Of a stretch of 64,000 bases of DNA, positions 1 to 9,997 are shown piece after piece; the stretch's first letter is position 1, and each line of letters begins with the position of its first letter. Under the pieces are notes generated by a model. That model was not told where the DNA came from, ran no database searches, and worked only from the letters and a program-made list of their open reading frames with translations. The stretch comes from Limnohabitans planktonicus II-D5 (lineage in GTDB: Bacteria > Pseudomonadota > Gammaproteobacteria > Burkholderiales > Burkholderiaceae_C), in the NCBI RefSeq assembly GCF_001270065.2, contig NZ_LFYT02000009.1, forward strand, positions 1 to 64,000, read 5' to 3'. The position numbers and the translations under genes are program-made.

Positions 1-842
<842 letters not shown>

Positions 843-1011
843 GATCTTGATTTTTTTCGGCCTTTCGACCAACTCATAAATTGGAATCAACGTGGTCACC
901 ATCTCTGATTTCCACATCTTTTTTACTTCATGAGCGTTTGTTAGCTAATTAAAGCTAAGTTCCGAAGAACTTGGCAATCACCATCAAACGCCCACGCTTA
1001 TCGGCTGTATA

Positions 1012-1023
1012 TTTTTAAAGAAC
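1012..1023 (-). promoter_or_regulatory. boxA-like antitermination site in the rrn leader
   Basis: Read on the minus strand the site is GTTCTTTAAAAA, close to the boxA element that recruits NusB/NusE for rRNA antitermination. It lies about 170 bases upstream of the mature 16S 5' end and downstream of the two putative promoters, which is where boxA belongs. This is assigned by motif only. Confidence 0.55.
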
Positions 1024-1076
1024 CTAAGCAGCTTGGAGCCACTTTGTTTGCCTCACTGCGATCAGCGAAGCCTTCA

Positions 1077-1216
1077 ATTATCGCACAGTTTTTTTGCTCT
1101 GCACCAGGTTTTTGAAAATTTCTTAGCTCAACCAGAACTTTTCTTCAACCACTTCTTTGTGCCTGTTTGGCTTCTTTCGAAAACCTCACTTGTGTGCAGC
1201 GAAGCCCTCGATTATT
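1077..1216 (-). promoter_or_regulatory. putative tandem rrn promoters
   Basis: Two near-copies of the same block occur on the minus strand. One has the extended -10 TGCGATAAT (-10 hexamer at 1077-1082) and the other has TGCAATAAT (-10 hexamer at 1211-1216). Each is followed by a GGCTTCGC-containing stretch where transcription would begin. The -35 regions are poor matches to TTGACA, as is common at strong activated rrn promoters. The interval 843-1294 holds only these elements, boxA and the leader; I see no gene in it. Confidence 0.45.
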
Positions 1217-1294
1217 GCACAACTTTTTAGTCGTTCACATGTTTTTTGAAGTCTTTGTGAAAGTTTCGCACTCCCCCGCCCGGATAATGGGCCC

Positions 1295-3196
1295 ATGGCT
1301 TTACTCACACTCTTGAACGCTTCTTTGGCTTTTGGCCATGTCGCACTCCTCGATCACGCTGACTTCTCTTTAGAGACGTCCGAGCGCATCGGTTTGATTG
1401 GTCGCAATGGCACAGGCAAATCGTCCTTGCTCAAAATATTGGCCGGCATGGAACGCCCGGATGACGGCAGTTTGCACGTCCAGCAGGGCGTACGCATCGC
1501 CTATGTAGCGCAAGAACCCTTGTTGGTGCCCGAGCACACCATTTTTGAATCCGTTCGTGAAGGTTTGGCAGAAGTCATTCAATGGATCGACGATTACACG
1601 CACAGCCGGGGAGATCTGGACACCCTGCAAGGACTGATCGAATCGCGCGACGGCTGGGGCTGGGAGCAACGCCTGGAGGAAACCCTGCAACGTCTGAAGC
1701 TGGACCCGAACGCCATTGTGCAATCGCTGTCTGGTGGTATGCGCAAGCGGGTGGCCTTGGCCCAGGCTTTGGTGACCCGTCCTGATGTGCTCTTATTAGA
1801 TGAACCCACCAACCACCTGGACCTGAACGCCATCACCTGGCTGGAGGACCTGCTGATTGACTTCAAGGGCAGCGTGATCGCCATCACGCACGACCGGGCG
1901 TTTCTGGACCGCATCGCCACGCGCATTGTCGAGCTGGATCGGGGCAAGCTGCGCCCCTACCCGGGCAACTACGCCGCTTACCAAGTACAGAAAGAAGAGC
2001 AGTTGGCACAAGAAGCGGTGATTCAAGCCAAAGCCGACAAGCTGCTGGCCCAAGAGGAGGTCTGGATTCGCAAAGGTGTAGAAGCACGACGCACCCGCAG
2101 CCAAAGCCGCATCACACGCCTGCAAAACCTGCGCAGTGAACGCGCCGCCCGCCGTGAGAAAGTCGGCAACGTGAAAATGGAAGTTGCCTCAGGCGTGCCC
2201 AGTGGCAAGCTGGTGGCCGAATTGACGGATGTGAGCAAGAGCTTCACCCAGCCCGACGGCTCGGTGCGCACCATCATCCAGAAGTTCACCGGCACCTTGC
2301 TGCGCGGCGACAAGATCGGCCTGCTGGGCCCCAACGGCGCGGGAAAGACCACCCTGCTCAAACTGATTCTGGGCGAGCTCGAAGCCGACAGCGGCGAGGT
2401 GCGACGCGGCACCAAGATGGAAGTCGCCTACTTTGACCAGATGCGCGACGCGCTGGACCTGGACGCCACGCTGGAAGACTTCATCAGCCCCGGCAGCGAA
2501 TGGATCGAGATCGGCAACAAGCGCCAGCACGTCAAAAGCTACCTGGGCGACTTTTTGTTCTCGCCCGCACGCGGCACTTCGCCCGTGCGTTCCTTATCAG
2601 GGGGCGAGCGCAACCGCTTGCTGCTGGCGCGTTTGTTTGCCCGCCCCGCCAACGTGCTGGTACTGGACGAGCCCACCAACGACCTGGACATCGAAACCCT
2701 GGAGTTGCTGGAAGAGCTGCTGCAAACCTACGAAGGCACGGTGTTCCTCGTCAGCCACGACCGCGCCTTCATGGACAACGTGGTCACCGGCATCATCGCC
2801 TGCGAAAGCGCCCCGGACCAACCTGGTTTCTGGCGCGAATACGAGGGCTCAGTACAGGACTGGCTGGTCCAGTCCCAACGCAGCCAGGCCATCCGCGCCC
2901 AGGCCGCGCAACGCAGTGGTACCCCTGCTGCGACCGCCGCACCTGCAAGCACGCCTGCTGCAACCGCTGCGGCTCGCAGCAAGCTCAGCTACAAAGAGCA
3001 ACGCGAGTTGGCCGAATTGCCCGCCAAAATCGAAGCGCTGGAAAAAGAGCAGGCCGCAGCCCGTGCACAACTGGCGGACGGCAGCATTTACCAACGCGAC
3101 CCGGGATTGGCGCAGCAACTGTTCAAACGCGACGCCGAGATCGACGACGTGTTGTTGGCTGCCATGGAACGCTGGGAAATTTTGTCCGCACGCTGA
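1295..3196 (+). CDS. uup: ABC-F family ATPase, Uup-type
   Basis: This 633-residue soluble protein has two ABC ATPase domains and no membrane segments, the ABC-F architecture. Domain 1 has Walker A GRNGTGKS at about 36-43, a signature SLSGG near 145 and Walker B LLLDEPTNHLDL. Domain 2 has GPNGAGKT near 346, SLSGGERNR near 434 and VLVLDEPTNDLDI. A basic linker separates the domains. After an Ala/Thr-rich stretch the C-terminus is a charged coiled coil (roughly 566-600), as in Uup, which binds DNA and ribosomes and affects transposon excision and ribosome function. It is divergent from the rRNA operon. EttA and other ABC-F members are less likely because of the C-terminal coiled coil. Confidence 0.9.
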   Translation: MALLTLLNASLAFGHVALLDHADFSLETSERIGLIGRNGTGKSSLLKILAGMERPDDGSLHVQQGVRIAYVAQEPLLVPEHTIFESVREGLAEVIQWIDDYTHSRGDLDTLQGLIESRDGWGWEQRLEETLQRLKLDPNAIVQSLSGGMRKRVALAQALVTRPDVLLLDEPTNHLDLNAITWLEDLLIDFKGSVIAITHDRAFLDRIATRIVELDRGKLRPYPGNYAAYQVQKEEQLAQEAVIQAKADKLLAQEEVWIRKGVEARRTRSQSRITRLQNLRSERAARREKVGNVKMEVASGVPSGKLVAELTDVSKSFTQPDGSVRTIIQKFTGTLLRGDKIGLLGPNGAGKTTLLKLILGELEADSGEVRRGTKMEVAYFDQMRDALDLDATLEDFISPGSEWIEIGNKRQHVKSYLGDFLFSPARGTSPVRSLSGGERNRLLLARLFARPANVLVLDEPTNDLDIETLELLEELLQTYEGTVFLVSHDRAFMDNVVTGIIACESAPDQPGFWREYEGSVQDWLVQSQRSQAIRAQAAQRSGTPAATAAPASTPAATAAARSKLSYKEQRELAELPAKIEALEKEQAAARAQLADGSIYQRDPGLAQQLFKRDAEIDDVLLAAMERWEILSAR

Positions 3197-3248
3197 GCCC
3201 CAGCACGAGGGGCTCAACACGCAGCAAGAAAGCTCCAACCCAGGAAAA

Positions 3249-4670
3249 CTACAACAAAGCCTGACGCGTCTTGGCCAGGGCGCGCCAGAATTTTTCATCT
3301 TGGGTGCTGGCAAAGTTCACCCGCATGAACGAGCCCGGCCTGCGGTCGGCATGGAACAAAGAGCCGGGCGCCAACAGGTAACCGGCATCGTGCATACGCA
3401 GCGCGAGCACATCGGTATCCACCCCCACATCCACCCAGCCAAACAGGCCCTGAGGCGGTGCCACGAACTGACAACCGTGCGCCAGCGCCAGCTTCACACT
3501 GCGACTGCGGGCGGCCTCCAGCAGTTGCGACAAACGTTCGGTGTGCCGCCGAATCGCGCCTTGCTCCAGGCACAGCGCCAATGCCTTTTCAAACAGCACC
3601 GGGGTGGTGAGCGTGGACAAAAGCTTGGTGTCCAAGAACGCATCTTTCAAATCGGCTGGAGCGGCCATGTAGCCCACGCGCCAACTGGGCGCAAGGATCT
3701 TCGCGTAGCCGCTGACATAAATGGTTTTTTGCAAGCCATCGAGCACTGACAAGCGCACCGCATGCGCCGGAGCCATGTGCCCGTAGGTGTCGTCTTCCAC
3801 CACATGAAAGTTGTAGCGGTGGGCCAGGTTCACCAACTGGTGCGCACACGGCAATGACAAACCGTAACCCGTGGGGTTGTGCAAGACCGACACGCTGACC
3901 ATCATTTTGGGCGCATGCAACTGCGCATAGCGCTCCACCACCTCCAGATCAGGCCCGGTCTCCAATCGCGGCACAGGCAAGATGCGCACACCCAGGTTTT
4001 GCAAGCGGGCAAATTCAATGGCCCAGCCGGGCTCCTCCACCATCACGCAATCACCCGGGCGCAACAAGGTGCGGCTGATGATGTCCAGCGCATGGGTCGC
4101 CCCCACGGTGGTGATGAGCTGGTCCGGCGCTGCGTGCAAACCCATGCTGGCCAGCTTGGAAGAAAGGGCTTCGCGCAAACCGGTGTCCCCTTGCGGCTCG
4201 CCATAGCGCAAGGACGACTCGCGCAAAGCCGGGCTGGTCACCACCTTGCGTAAGGCCGCCGATAAGAAATCGGCATCCAACCAGTCCGCAGGAAAAACCC
4301 CCATGCCCGGTTGTGGCTCGGCGCTGGGCTGGTGGAACATGCCCCGAATCAAGCTTGCGGCATTTACAGGCGGCGGGCTGGGCACAACGCCCCCGGCCGC
4401 AACGGGTGAGGACGGTGTGCGTTGCACCCGGTCGCGCACAAAAAAGCCCCGGTTCGGGCGGGCCTCCACCCAGCCCTGCGCCACCAGCCAGTCATAGGCC
4501 GCCACCACGGTGGAGGCACTCACGCCATGCATCTGGGCGCATTGCCGCACCGAAGGCAAACGTGCACCCGAGACCCACAACTGGTCACGCATGCGCGTTA
4601 CAAAACGCTGCGCGAGTTGTTCGGTCAGGGGTTGGGTGGATTCACGGCTGAGCAAAGACATGGGCGGCAT
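3249..4670 (-). CDS. MocR/PdxR-type GntR regulator with aminotransferase domain
   Basis: This 473-residue protein joins an N-terminal winged-helix GntR domain (about 10-78, with helix-turn-helix LPSVRQCAQMHGVSASTVV) to a fold-type I aminotransferase-like domain (about 115-470). The PLP-binding lysine is predicted at K324 in SGYAKILAPSW. MocR proteins use PLP as an effector to control amino-acid, GABA, taurine or vitamin B6 genes. It is transcribed away from a LysE exporter at 4768, with operator-like repeats in the 97-base gap, so it probably controls that gene and itself. A second ATG three codons in (4661) is possible; neither start has a strong ribosome binding site. The real effector is unknown. 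Confidence 0.88.
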   Translation of the reverse strand: MPPMSLLSRESTQPLTEQLAQRFVTRMRDQLWVSGARLPSVRQCAQMHGVSASTVVAAYDWLVAQGWVEARPNRGFFVRDRVQRTPSSPVAAGGVVPSPPPVNAASLIRGMFHQPSAEPQPGMGVFPADWLDADFLSAALRKVVTSPALRESSLRYGEPQGDTGLREALSSKLASMGLHAAPDQLITTVGATHALDIISRTLLRPGDCVMVEEPGWAIEFARLQNLGVRILPVPRLETGPDLEVVERYAQLHAPKMMVSVSVLHNPTGYGLSLPCAHQLVNLAHRYNFHVVEDDTYGHMAPAHAVRLSVLDGLQKTIYVSGYAKILAPSWRVGYMAAPADLKDAFLDTKLLSTLTTPVLFEKALALCLEQGAIRRHTERLSQLLEAARSRSVKLALAHGCQFVAPPQGLFGWVDVGVDTDVLALRMHDAGYLLAPGSLFHADRRPGSFMRVNFASTQDEKFWRALAKTRQALL

Positions 4671-4698
4671 TCAAACAAGTGTGCGGTCAGACGGGCCA

Positions 4699-4742
4699 GT
4701 ACAGTTTTCCAAATGATCTTGCAAACTGTACCGATACTGTAC
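4699..4742. promoter_or_regulatory. operator-like repeats between mocR-type gene and lysE
   Basis: GTACAGTTT at 4699-4707 is the exact inverse of AAACTGTAC at 4723-4731. A further near copy, ATACTGTAC, follows at 4734-4742, one helical turn (11 bases) after the second. This mix of inverted and phased direct repeats in a divergent regulator/target gap is typical of MocR-type binding sites. Assignment as the operator of the flanking regulator is an inference. Confidence 0.55.
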
Positions 4743-4767
4743 TCATTTAAGCCCTACATTCAAAGCC

Positions 4768-5385
4768 ATGACCGCTTCAGAACTCAGCGCCCTGCTGGTG
4801 CTCGCCACCGTGAGCAGCTTCACACCCGGGCCCAACACCACCTTGTCGACCGCCATGGCCGCCAACCACGGGCTGCGCAGGGCCATGCGCTTTGTGTGTG
4901 CGGTGCCGGTGGGCTGGGGCATTTTGTTCGTGCTGTGCGCCACGGGCTTGGGCGGTTTGGTGGTGGCTTTTCCGCCTTTGCGCTGGGGCATCGTGACGCT
5001 GGGCACGGGGTATTTGCTGTGGCTAGCCTCGCGTTTGTGGCAAAGCGGCAGCTTGCAGCAGGCCGACAGCGCCAAACTGCAAGTCGGCTTTGTGCAGGGC
5101 GTGGGCCTGCAGTTCCTCAACATCAAGGCCTGGATGCTGGCGCTCGCCATCGTGGCAGGCTGGGTGGCTGGGCGCGAAGACGCCACGGCCCGCACGCTGG
5201 TGCTGCTGCCCATCATGGTGGCCTATGGCTTTTTCAGCAACCTGACCTACGCAGTGGCAGGCTCCATGCTGCGCCACTGGCTGGCGCACGGCCGCCGCTT
5301 GCTGATGTTCAACCGCTGCATGACGGTGGCGCTGGTGGCCACGGCCTTGTGGATTCTGAACGGCTTGCGGCAAAGCGCAGGCTAA
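4768..5385 (+). CDS. LysE/RhtB family amino-acid exporter
   Basis: This 205-residue inner-membrane protein has about six hydrophobic segments and the family N-terminal signature PGPNTTLSTAMAANHG, in which LysE/RhtB proteins carry the conserved PGP. The family exports amino acids such as lysine, homoserine, threonine or leucine. The start ATG follows the divergent regulator and its operator-like repeats directly. The downstream EamA-type transporter (68 bases later) and aminotransferase suggest a small cluster for amino-acid overflow or catabolism. The substrate cannot be read from the sequence. Confidence 0.85.
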   Translation: MTASELSALLVLATVSSFTPGPNTTLSTAMAANHGLRRAMRFVCAVPVGWGILFVLCATGLGGLVVAFPPLRWGIVTLGTGYLLWLASRLWQSGSLQQADSAKLQVGFVQGVGLQFLNIKAWMLALAIVAGWVAGREDATARTLVLLPIMVAYGFFSNLTYAVAGSMLRHWLAHGRRLLMFNRCMTVALVATALWILNGLRQSAG

Positions 5386-5453
5386 CAGCGCACGCCAAGC
5401 CGGATGTTCGCAAGTCAACAAATCCACCCCAATCACAACAAACCGCACCTCCT

Positions 5454-6383
5454 ATGAACAACGCCCCTCAACAACGCGAAAACCTGGGCCTTTGGCTGGG
5501 CCTTCTGGGCGTGTTCATTTTTGGACTCACCTTGCCCATGACGCGCCTGGCCACGGGCACGGTGGACGCGCCGCAAATGTCACCCTGGTTTGTGACCTGG
5601 GCACGGGCCGCACTGGCGGGGGGACTGTCGCTCGCCTACCTGTTGGCCGTGCGTGCACCGCGTCCCACCGCAGCGCAACGCGGCCCCTTGCTGCTCTCGC
5701 TCGCGGGCAACGTGATCGGCTACCCCTTGCTGCTGGGCTGGGCGCTGCGCCATGTCACGGCCAGCCACGCCGCCGTGATCACCGCCTTGCTGCCGCTGGC
5801 CACAGCGGCCGCCGCCGCTTGGCTCATGCACCAACGCGCACGCCTCGGGTTTTGGGTGTTTGCCGCTTTGGGCAGCGCCCTGGTGGCGGTCTACAGCCTG
5901 CTGCGAGCATCACAAATGGACAATGGTGCGTCGCAGGGCTTTGGCCTGACCTGGGCCGACACCCTGTTGGTGGGTGCGGTGCTGGCCGCTTCGCTGGGTT
6001 ATGTGGCCGGGGCCAAAGTCACGGCCAGCCTGGGCGCGGAAAAAGTCATCAGCTGGGTGTGTGTCATGGCATTGCCCATCACGCTGCCCGGGGCCTGGCT
6101 CACCTGGCCCGAGCAAACCATAGCGCCCCTCTCGTGGCTGGCCTTGCTTTACGTCGGGGTGTTCTCGATGTGGGCGGGGTTTTTCGCCTGGTTTCGCGGC
6201 CTGTCACTGGGCGGCCCGCTGAGGGTGAGCCAGCTGCAATTGCTGCAACCTTTCATCAGCATCGTGGCCGCTGTGCCTTTGCTGGGAGAATCGCTCGATG
6301 GCATGACTCTGGGTTTTGCCCTGCTGGTCGTGGCCACGGTGTTCATGGGGCGGCGCATGGCCAACACCCCAAAAACCCACTGA
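5454..6383 (+). CDS. EamA/DMT family transporter
   Basis: This 309-residue membrane protein has about ten hydrophobic segments arranged as two EamA halves (roughly 15-145 and 165-300), typical of drug/metabolite transporters that export amino acids or related metabolites. The ATG at 5454 opens MNNAPQQRENLG just before the first membrane segment; longer upstream frames read through the lysE region and are not credible. It lies between a LysE exporter and a PLP aminotransferase on the same strand, so co-transcription is likely. Confidence 0.82.
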   Translation: MNNAPQQRENLGLWLGLLGVFIFGLTLPMTRLATGTVDAPQMSPWFVTWARAALAGGLSLAYLLAVRAPRPTAAQRGPLLLSLAGNVIGYPLLLGWALRHVTASHAAVITALLPLATAAAAAWLMHQRARLGFWVFAALGSALVAVYSLLRASQMDNGASQGFGLTWADTLLVGAVLAASLGYVAGAKVTASLGAEKVISWVCVMALPITLPGAWLTWPEQTIAPLSWLALLYVGVFSMWAGFFAWFRGLSLGGPLRVSQLQLLQPFISIVAAVPLLGESLDGMTLGFALLVVATVFMGRRMANTPKTH

Positions 6384-6429
6384 AGAGCCCACCGACAATC
6401 CAACAGAGCAAAAAATTGAGGAGCAGAAC

Positions 6430-7623
6430 ATGAAATGGCAAATGGCCCGACGCGCCGAAAAAATGAACCCCTCGGTGATCCGCGAGATCCTGAAAGTCAC
6501 TGAAAAGCCCGGCATCATCAGCTTTGCGGGCGGCCTGCCCTCGCCGAAGACCTTCCCCATTGACGCCATGCGCGAAGCCAGCGAGCGCGTGCTGAGGGAT
6601 GACGGCAAAGCCGCCTTGCAATACGCCGCCAGCGAAGGCTATGCACCGCTGCGCGAATGGGTGGCGCAAGACCTGCTCAAGCAGGGCATGAACGTCAGCC
6701 CCGACCAGGTGCTGATCACCACCGGTAGCCAGCAAGGCCTGGACCTGGTGGCCAAGATCCTGATCGACGCGGGCAGCCGAATTTTGGTGGAGACCCCCAC
6801 CTACCTGGGCGCACTGCAAGCCTTCACCCCCATGGAGCCTGTGGCCGTGGGTGTGAACAGCGACGAGCACGGCGTGGACCCCGATGACTTGCGAGCCAAA
6901 GTCGGCACCGGGGCCGACAAAGCCCGTTTTGTTTACCTGCTGCCCAACTTCCAGAACCCCACGGGCCGCACCATGACCGAAGCGCGCCGCGCCGCCGTGG
7001 CCCAAGTGGCCATCGAAACCGGTCTGCCGATCATCGAAGACAACCCCTACGGCGACCTTTGGTTTGACGCGCCGCCCGCGCCTTCTTTGAGTTCACGCCA
7101 TCCCGAAGGCAGCGTGTACCTGGGCTCGTTCTCCAAAATCCTGGCCCCCGGCCTGCGTCTGGGCTACCTGGTCGCGCCCCCAGCGCTCTACCCCAAGCTG
7201 CTGCAAGCCAAGCAAGCGGCCGACCTGCACACGCCCAGCTTCAACCAGCGCGTGGTGGCCGAAGTGCTCAAAGACGGCTTCATCGAACGCCATGTACCCA
7301 CCATCCGAGCCCTGTACAAACAGCAATGCGAAGCCATGCTGGCCGCGCTCGACCGGGAAATGGCGGGCTTGGGCCTCACCTGGAACCGCCCGGTGGGCGG
7401 CATGTTCCTGTGGGTGCAACTGCCCCAGGGCCTCAAAGCCATTCCGTTGCTGGACAAAGCCGTGGAAAAAGGCGTGGCCTTTGTGCCCGGCTCTGCTTTT
7501 TATGCTGAAGGTGCGGATGAAAGCACCCTGCGCCTGTCGTTTGTGACCGCCACGGTGGACCAGATCAACACCGGCATGAGCGCATTGGCTGCAGCCATTC
7601 GGGAATCCTTGTCCGGCCAATAA
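6430..7623 (+). CDS. PLP-dependent aminotransferase, 2-aminoadipate/LysN-like
   Basis: This 397-residue fold-type I aminotransferase has the PLP lysine at K236 in LGSFSKILAPGLRLGY, the aspartate region IIEDNPYGDLW and NFQNPTGRTM, all characteristic of the 2-aminoadipate/aromatic aminotransferase (class I/II, LysN/MocR-like) group. It has no winged-helix domain, unlike the regulator at 3249. The ATG at 6430 is preceded by GAGGAGCAG, a good ribosome binding site. It is two bases from the next gene (GST at 7626), so the two are probably translated from one message. The preferred amino donor is unknown. Confidence 0.85.
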   Translation: MKWQMARRAEKMNPSVIREILKVTEKPGIISFAGGLPSPKTFPIDAMREASERVLRDDGKAALQYAASEGYAPLREWVAQDLLKQGMNVSPDQVLITTGSQQGLDLVAKILIDAGSRILVETPTYLGALQAFTPMEPVAVGVNSDEHGVDPDDLRAKVGTGADKARFVYLLPNFQNPTGRTMTEARRAAVAQVAIETGLPIIEDNPYGDLWFDAPPAPSLSSRHPEGSVYLGSFSKILAPGLRLGYLVAPPALYPKLLQAKQAADLHTPSFNQRVVAEVLKDGFIERHVPTIRALYKQQCEAMLAALDREMAGLGLTWNRPVGGMFLWVQLPQGLKAIPLLDKAVEKGVAFVPGSAFYAEGADESTLRLSFVTATVDQINTGMSALAAAIRESLSGQ

Positions 7624-7625
7624 GC

Positions 7626-8240
7626 ATGCTCAAGATTTGGGGGCGCATCAGCTCGATCAATGTGCGAAAAGTTGTGCTCTGCGCACAAATGCTGAACATC
7701 CCGTTTCAGCGTGTTGACGCAGGTTTGAGTTTTGGTGTGGTCCACACACCAGACTATTTGTTGCTCAACCCCAATGCCATGGTGCCCACCATCCAAGATG
7801 GCGCCTACACACTGTGGGAGTCGAACGCGATCGTGCGCTACCTCTGCGCACGGGAAAACCAACTCTACCCATCGGACTTGCAGACCCGCTTCACTGCAGA
7901 GCAATGGATGGACTGGCAGCAGACCATCCTCAATCGCGCCAGCGGGCCTGCCTTCGTGCAATGGATTCGAACGCCCGAAGACCAACGTAACCACGACCTG
8001 ATTGCCCAATCGGTCGCGGCCACAGAACCCTTGCTGGATTTGCTCGATCGAGGGCTGCAAAAGCAAGCTTTTGTTGCAGGCGAGCAGATGAGCATGGCAG
8101 ACCTGCCCATCGCGTGCGAAGTGCACCGCTGGTGGGGCCTACCGCAAAACCGTCCCCATTGGCCTCATCTGGAGCGCTGGTACGCTCAGATGCGCCAGCA
8201 TCCGGGCGCAGTGGGTGTATTGGATTTACCTTTGTCCTGA
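7626..8240 (+). CDS. glutathione S-transferase family protein
   Basis: This 204-residue cytosolic protein has an N-terminal thioredoxin-like domain (about 1-80) that includes NAMVPTIQDGAYTLWESNAI, in which the VP turn and ES contact glutathione, followed by an all-helical C-terminal domain. N-terminal SSINVRKV places Ser/Asn near the catalytic position, as in beta/theta-like bacterial GSTs. It starts two bases after the aminotransferase stop, so they are coupled. The biological substrate is not evident. Confidence 0.85.
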   Translation: MLKIWGRISSINVRKVVLCAQMLNIPFQRVDAGLSFGVVHTPDYLLLNPNAMVPTIQDGAYTLWESNAIVRYLCARENQLYPSDLQTRFTAEQWMDWQQTILNRASGPAFVQWIRTPEDQRNHDLIAQSVAATEPLLDLLDRGLQKQAFVAGEQMSMADLPIACEVHRWWGLPQNRPHWPHLERWYAQMRQHPGAVGVLDLPLS

Positions 8241-8254
8241 AAGACTTTTCTGCC

Positions 8255-9190
8255 ATGAAAACCCGTACTTTCCAACAAGTCGACGTCTTCACAGACACCG
8301 CATTTTTGGGCAACCCCCTGGCCGTGGTGCTGGACGGCACAGACCTGTCTGACGCGCAAATGCAGGCCTTTGCCCGCTGGACGCAGCTGAGTGAAACCAC
8401 CTTTGTGCTGCCGCCCACGCCAGCGGGGGTAGCGGGCGGGGCCGATTACCGGGTACGCATCTTCACGCCCGGCGCTGAGCTGCCGTTTGCGGGCCACCCG
8501 ACGCTGGGCACCGCCCACGCTTGGTTGAAGGCGGGTGGCCAGCCCCGGCAAAGTGGCCAACTGGTGCAGGAATGTGGTGTGGGTCTGGTCAGCTTGAAAT
8601 CGGTCGATGGCCGCTGGGCTTTTGCCGCGCCGCCCTTGCAGCGCCAAACGCCTGCGCCAGCGCTGCTGGCCGAGGTGCTGGCCGCTTTGGGCCTGCAGCC
8701 CGACGAGGTGCTGGCCGCACAAGACCTGAACAACGGCCCACACTGGCTGGGCCTTTTGATCGACTCGGTGGACAGCCTGCTCGCGCTGGAGCCTGACCAC
8801 GCGGCACTCAAACGGCTGAACACCAAGGTCGGTGTGGCGGCAAAACGTGAGTCCAACGCCAACCACTCAGCCAACGGCCTGATCCGCCGCGCCAACCGCG
8901 AGGCCAGGGCCTTTGCCGCCTCAACCCGCATCGCCAACGACCCGACCGACTTGGAAGTGCGCGCCTTTGCCGCGCCGGTGGGCATCGCCGAAGACCCCGT
9001 CACCGGTAGCCTGAACGCGTCGCTGGCGCAATGGTTGATGGCCGAAGGCCACATGCCCGGCCGCTACAGCGCCCGCCAAGGCACGGCGCTCGGCCGTGCG
9101 GGCCAAGTGTTCCTCTCCAAAGACGCACAAGGCCAAGTCTGGGTGGGCGGCGATGTGGTCGGCTGCATTCAAGGCACCGTCACCCTCTGA
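8255..9190 (+). CDS. PhzF family phenazine-biosynthesis-like epimerase/isomerase
   Basis: This 311-residue protein begins MKTRTFQQVDVFTDTAFLGNP and carries the PhzF hallmarks: LSETTFVLPP with the catalytic-type glutamate, FTPGAELPFAGHPTLGTA in the first half and EDPVTGSLNASLAQWL in the second, forming two similar hotdog-like halves. PhzF-like proteins isomerise small metabolites; most have no link to phenazines, and no phenazine genes are present. The ATG at 8255 lies 14 bases after the GST stop. A frame extending upstream overlaps the GST gene and is rejected. Confidence 0.85.
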   Translation: MKTRTFQQVDVFTDTAFLGNPLAVVLDGTDLSDAQMQAFARWTQLSETTFVLPPTPAGVAGGADYRVRIFTPGAELPFAGHPTLGTAHAWLKAGGQPRQSGQLVQECGVGLVSLKSVDGRWAFAAPPLQRQTPAPALLAEVLAALGLQPDEVLAAQDLNNGPHWLGLLIDSVDSLLALEPDHAALKRLNTKVGVAAKRESNANHSANGLIRRANREARAFAASTRIANDPTDLEVRAFAAPVGIAEDPVTGSLNASLAQWLMAEGHMPGRYSARQGTALGRAGQVFLSKDAQGQVWVGGDVVGCIQGTVTL

Positions 9191-9239
9191 TCACTCCAGC
9201 GACAGGCGAAAACTCGCAAGCTGCGCACAATCCCAGCCC

Positions 9240-9914
9240 ATGGGAACCCTCTATCTGGTCCGCCACGGACAAGCCTCTTTCGGGGCCGATGACTACGATC
9301 AACTCAGCCCCTTGGGCCGCCAGCAGGCCGTGCGCTTGGGTGAGTATTTGCGGCCCAAGCTGCAAGACAAGCCCCTCGAAGCGGTGCTCATGGGCAGCTT
9401 GAAACGCCACCGCCAAACTTGGGAAGGCATTGCCGAAGGCGCGGGCCTGCCGCACACCCCGGCCGTGTGGCCGGGTCTGAACGAATACGACAGCCACGCG
9501 CTGATCGAGTCGATCCACCCCGAGCCGCTGGCCAAGCCCGACACGCCCGAGCTGTACCGCCACCACTTTCGCCTGCTGCGCGACGCCCTGCAAGCCTGGA
9601 TGGCCGGACGCACCCAGCCGCGTGACATGCCCAGCTATGCCGACTTTGTCGGCGGCATTGAGGCCGCGCTCGACCACGTGCGGCAGTCACACACCGGAGA
9701 CGTGATGATTGTCTCAAGCGGCGGCCCTATCTCGACTGCCGTGGGCCGCGTGCTGGGCACCCCGCCCGAGACCACCATCGAGCTGAACCTGCGCATCCGC
9801 AACACGGCGCTGACCGAATTCGTCTTCACCCCCAAGCGGCACATGCTGCTGACCTACAACACCTTGCCGCACCTGGACAGCGACGCGCACCAAAGCTGGA
9901 TCACTTTCGCCTGA
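9240..9914 (+). CDS. histidine phosphatase (phosphoglycerate-mutase-like) family protein
   Basis: This 224-residue protein starts MGTLYLVRHGQASFG. The RHG motif near residue 8 supplies the phosphorylated histidine of the branch 1 histidine phosphatases. The second conserved region MIVSSGGPIS has Ser-Gly where many members have a second catalytic His-Gly, which weakens confidence in activity or points to an unusual subgroup. It is 49 bases downstream of the PhzF-like gene. The substrate (phosphosugar, nucleotide or phosphoprotein) cannot be predicted. Confidence 0.82.
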   Translation: MGTLYLVRHGQASFGADDYDQLSPLGRQQAVRLGEYLRPKLQDKPLEAVLMGSLKRHRQTWEGIAEGAGLPHTPAVWPGLNEYDSHALIESIHPEPLAKPDTPELYRHHFRLLRDALQAWMAGRTQPRDMPSYADFVGGIEAALDHVRQSHTGDVMIVSSGGPISTAVGRVLGTPPETTIELNLRIRNTALTEFVFTPKRHMLLTYNTLPHLDSDAHQSWITFA

Positions 9915-9997
9915 GCCACCCATTACCTCGCGCAAGGTCATGCCCACAGGTACATTCCCTAGGCAATACCACTTCGGTTTGCAGGCAAAATCGAACC

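Noticed and set aside
2433..3749. Second-frame translation overlapping the uup C-terminus (438 codons)
   Set aside because: Out of frame with two intact ABC domains; Trp/Ser-rich nonsense composition.
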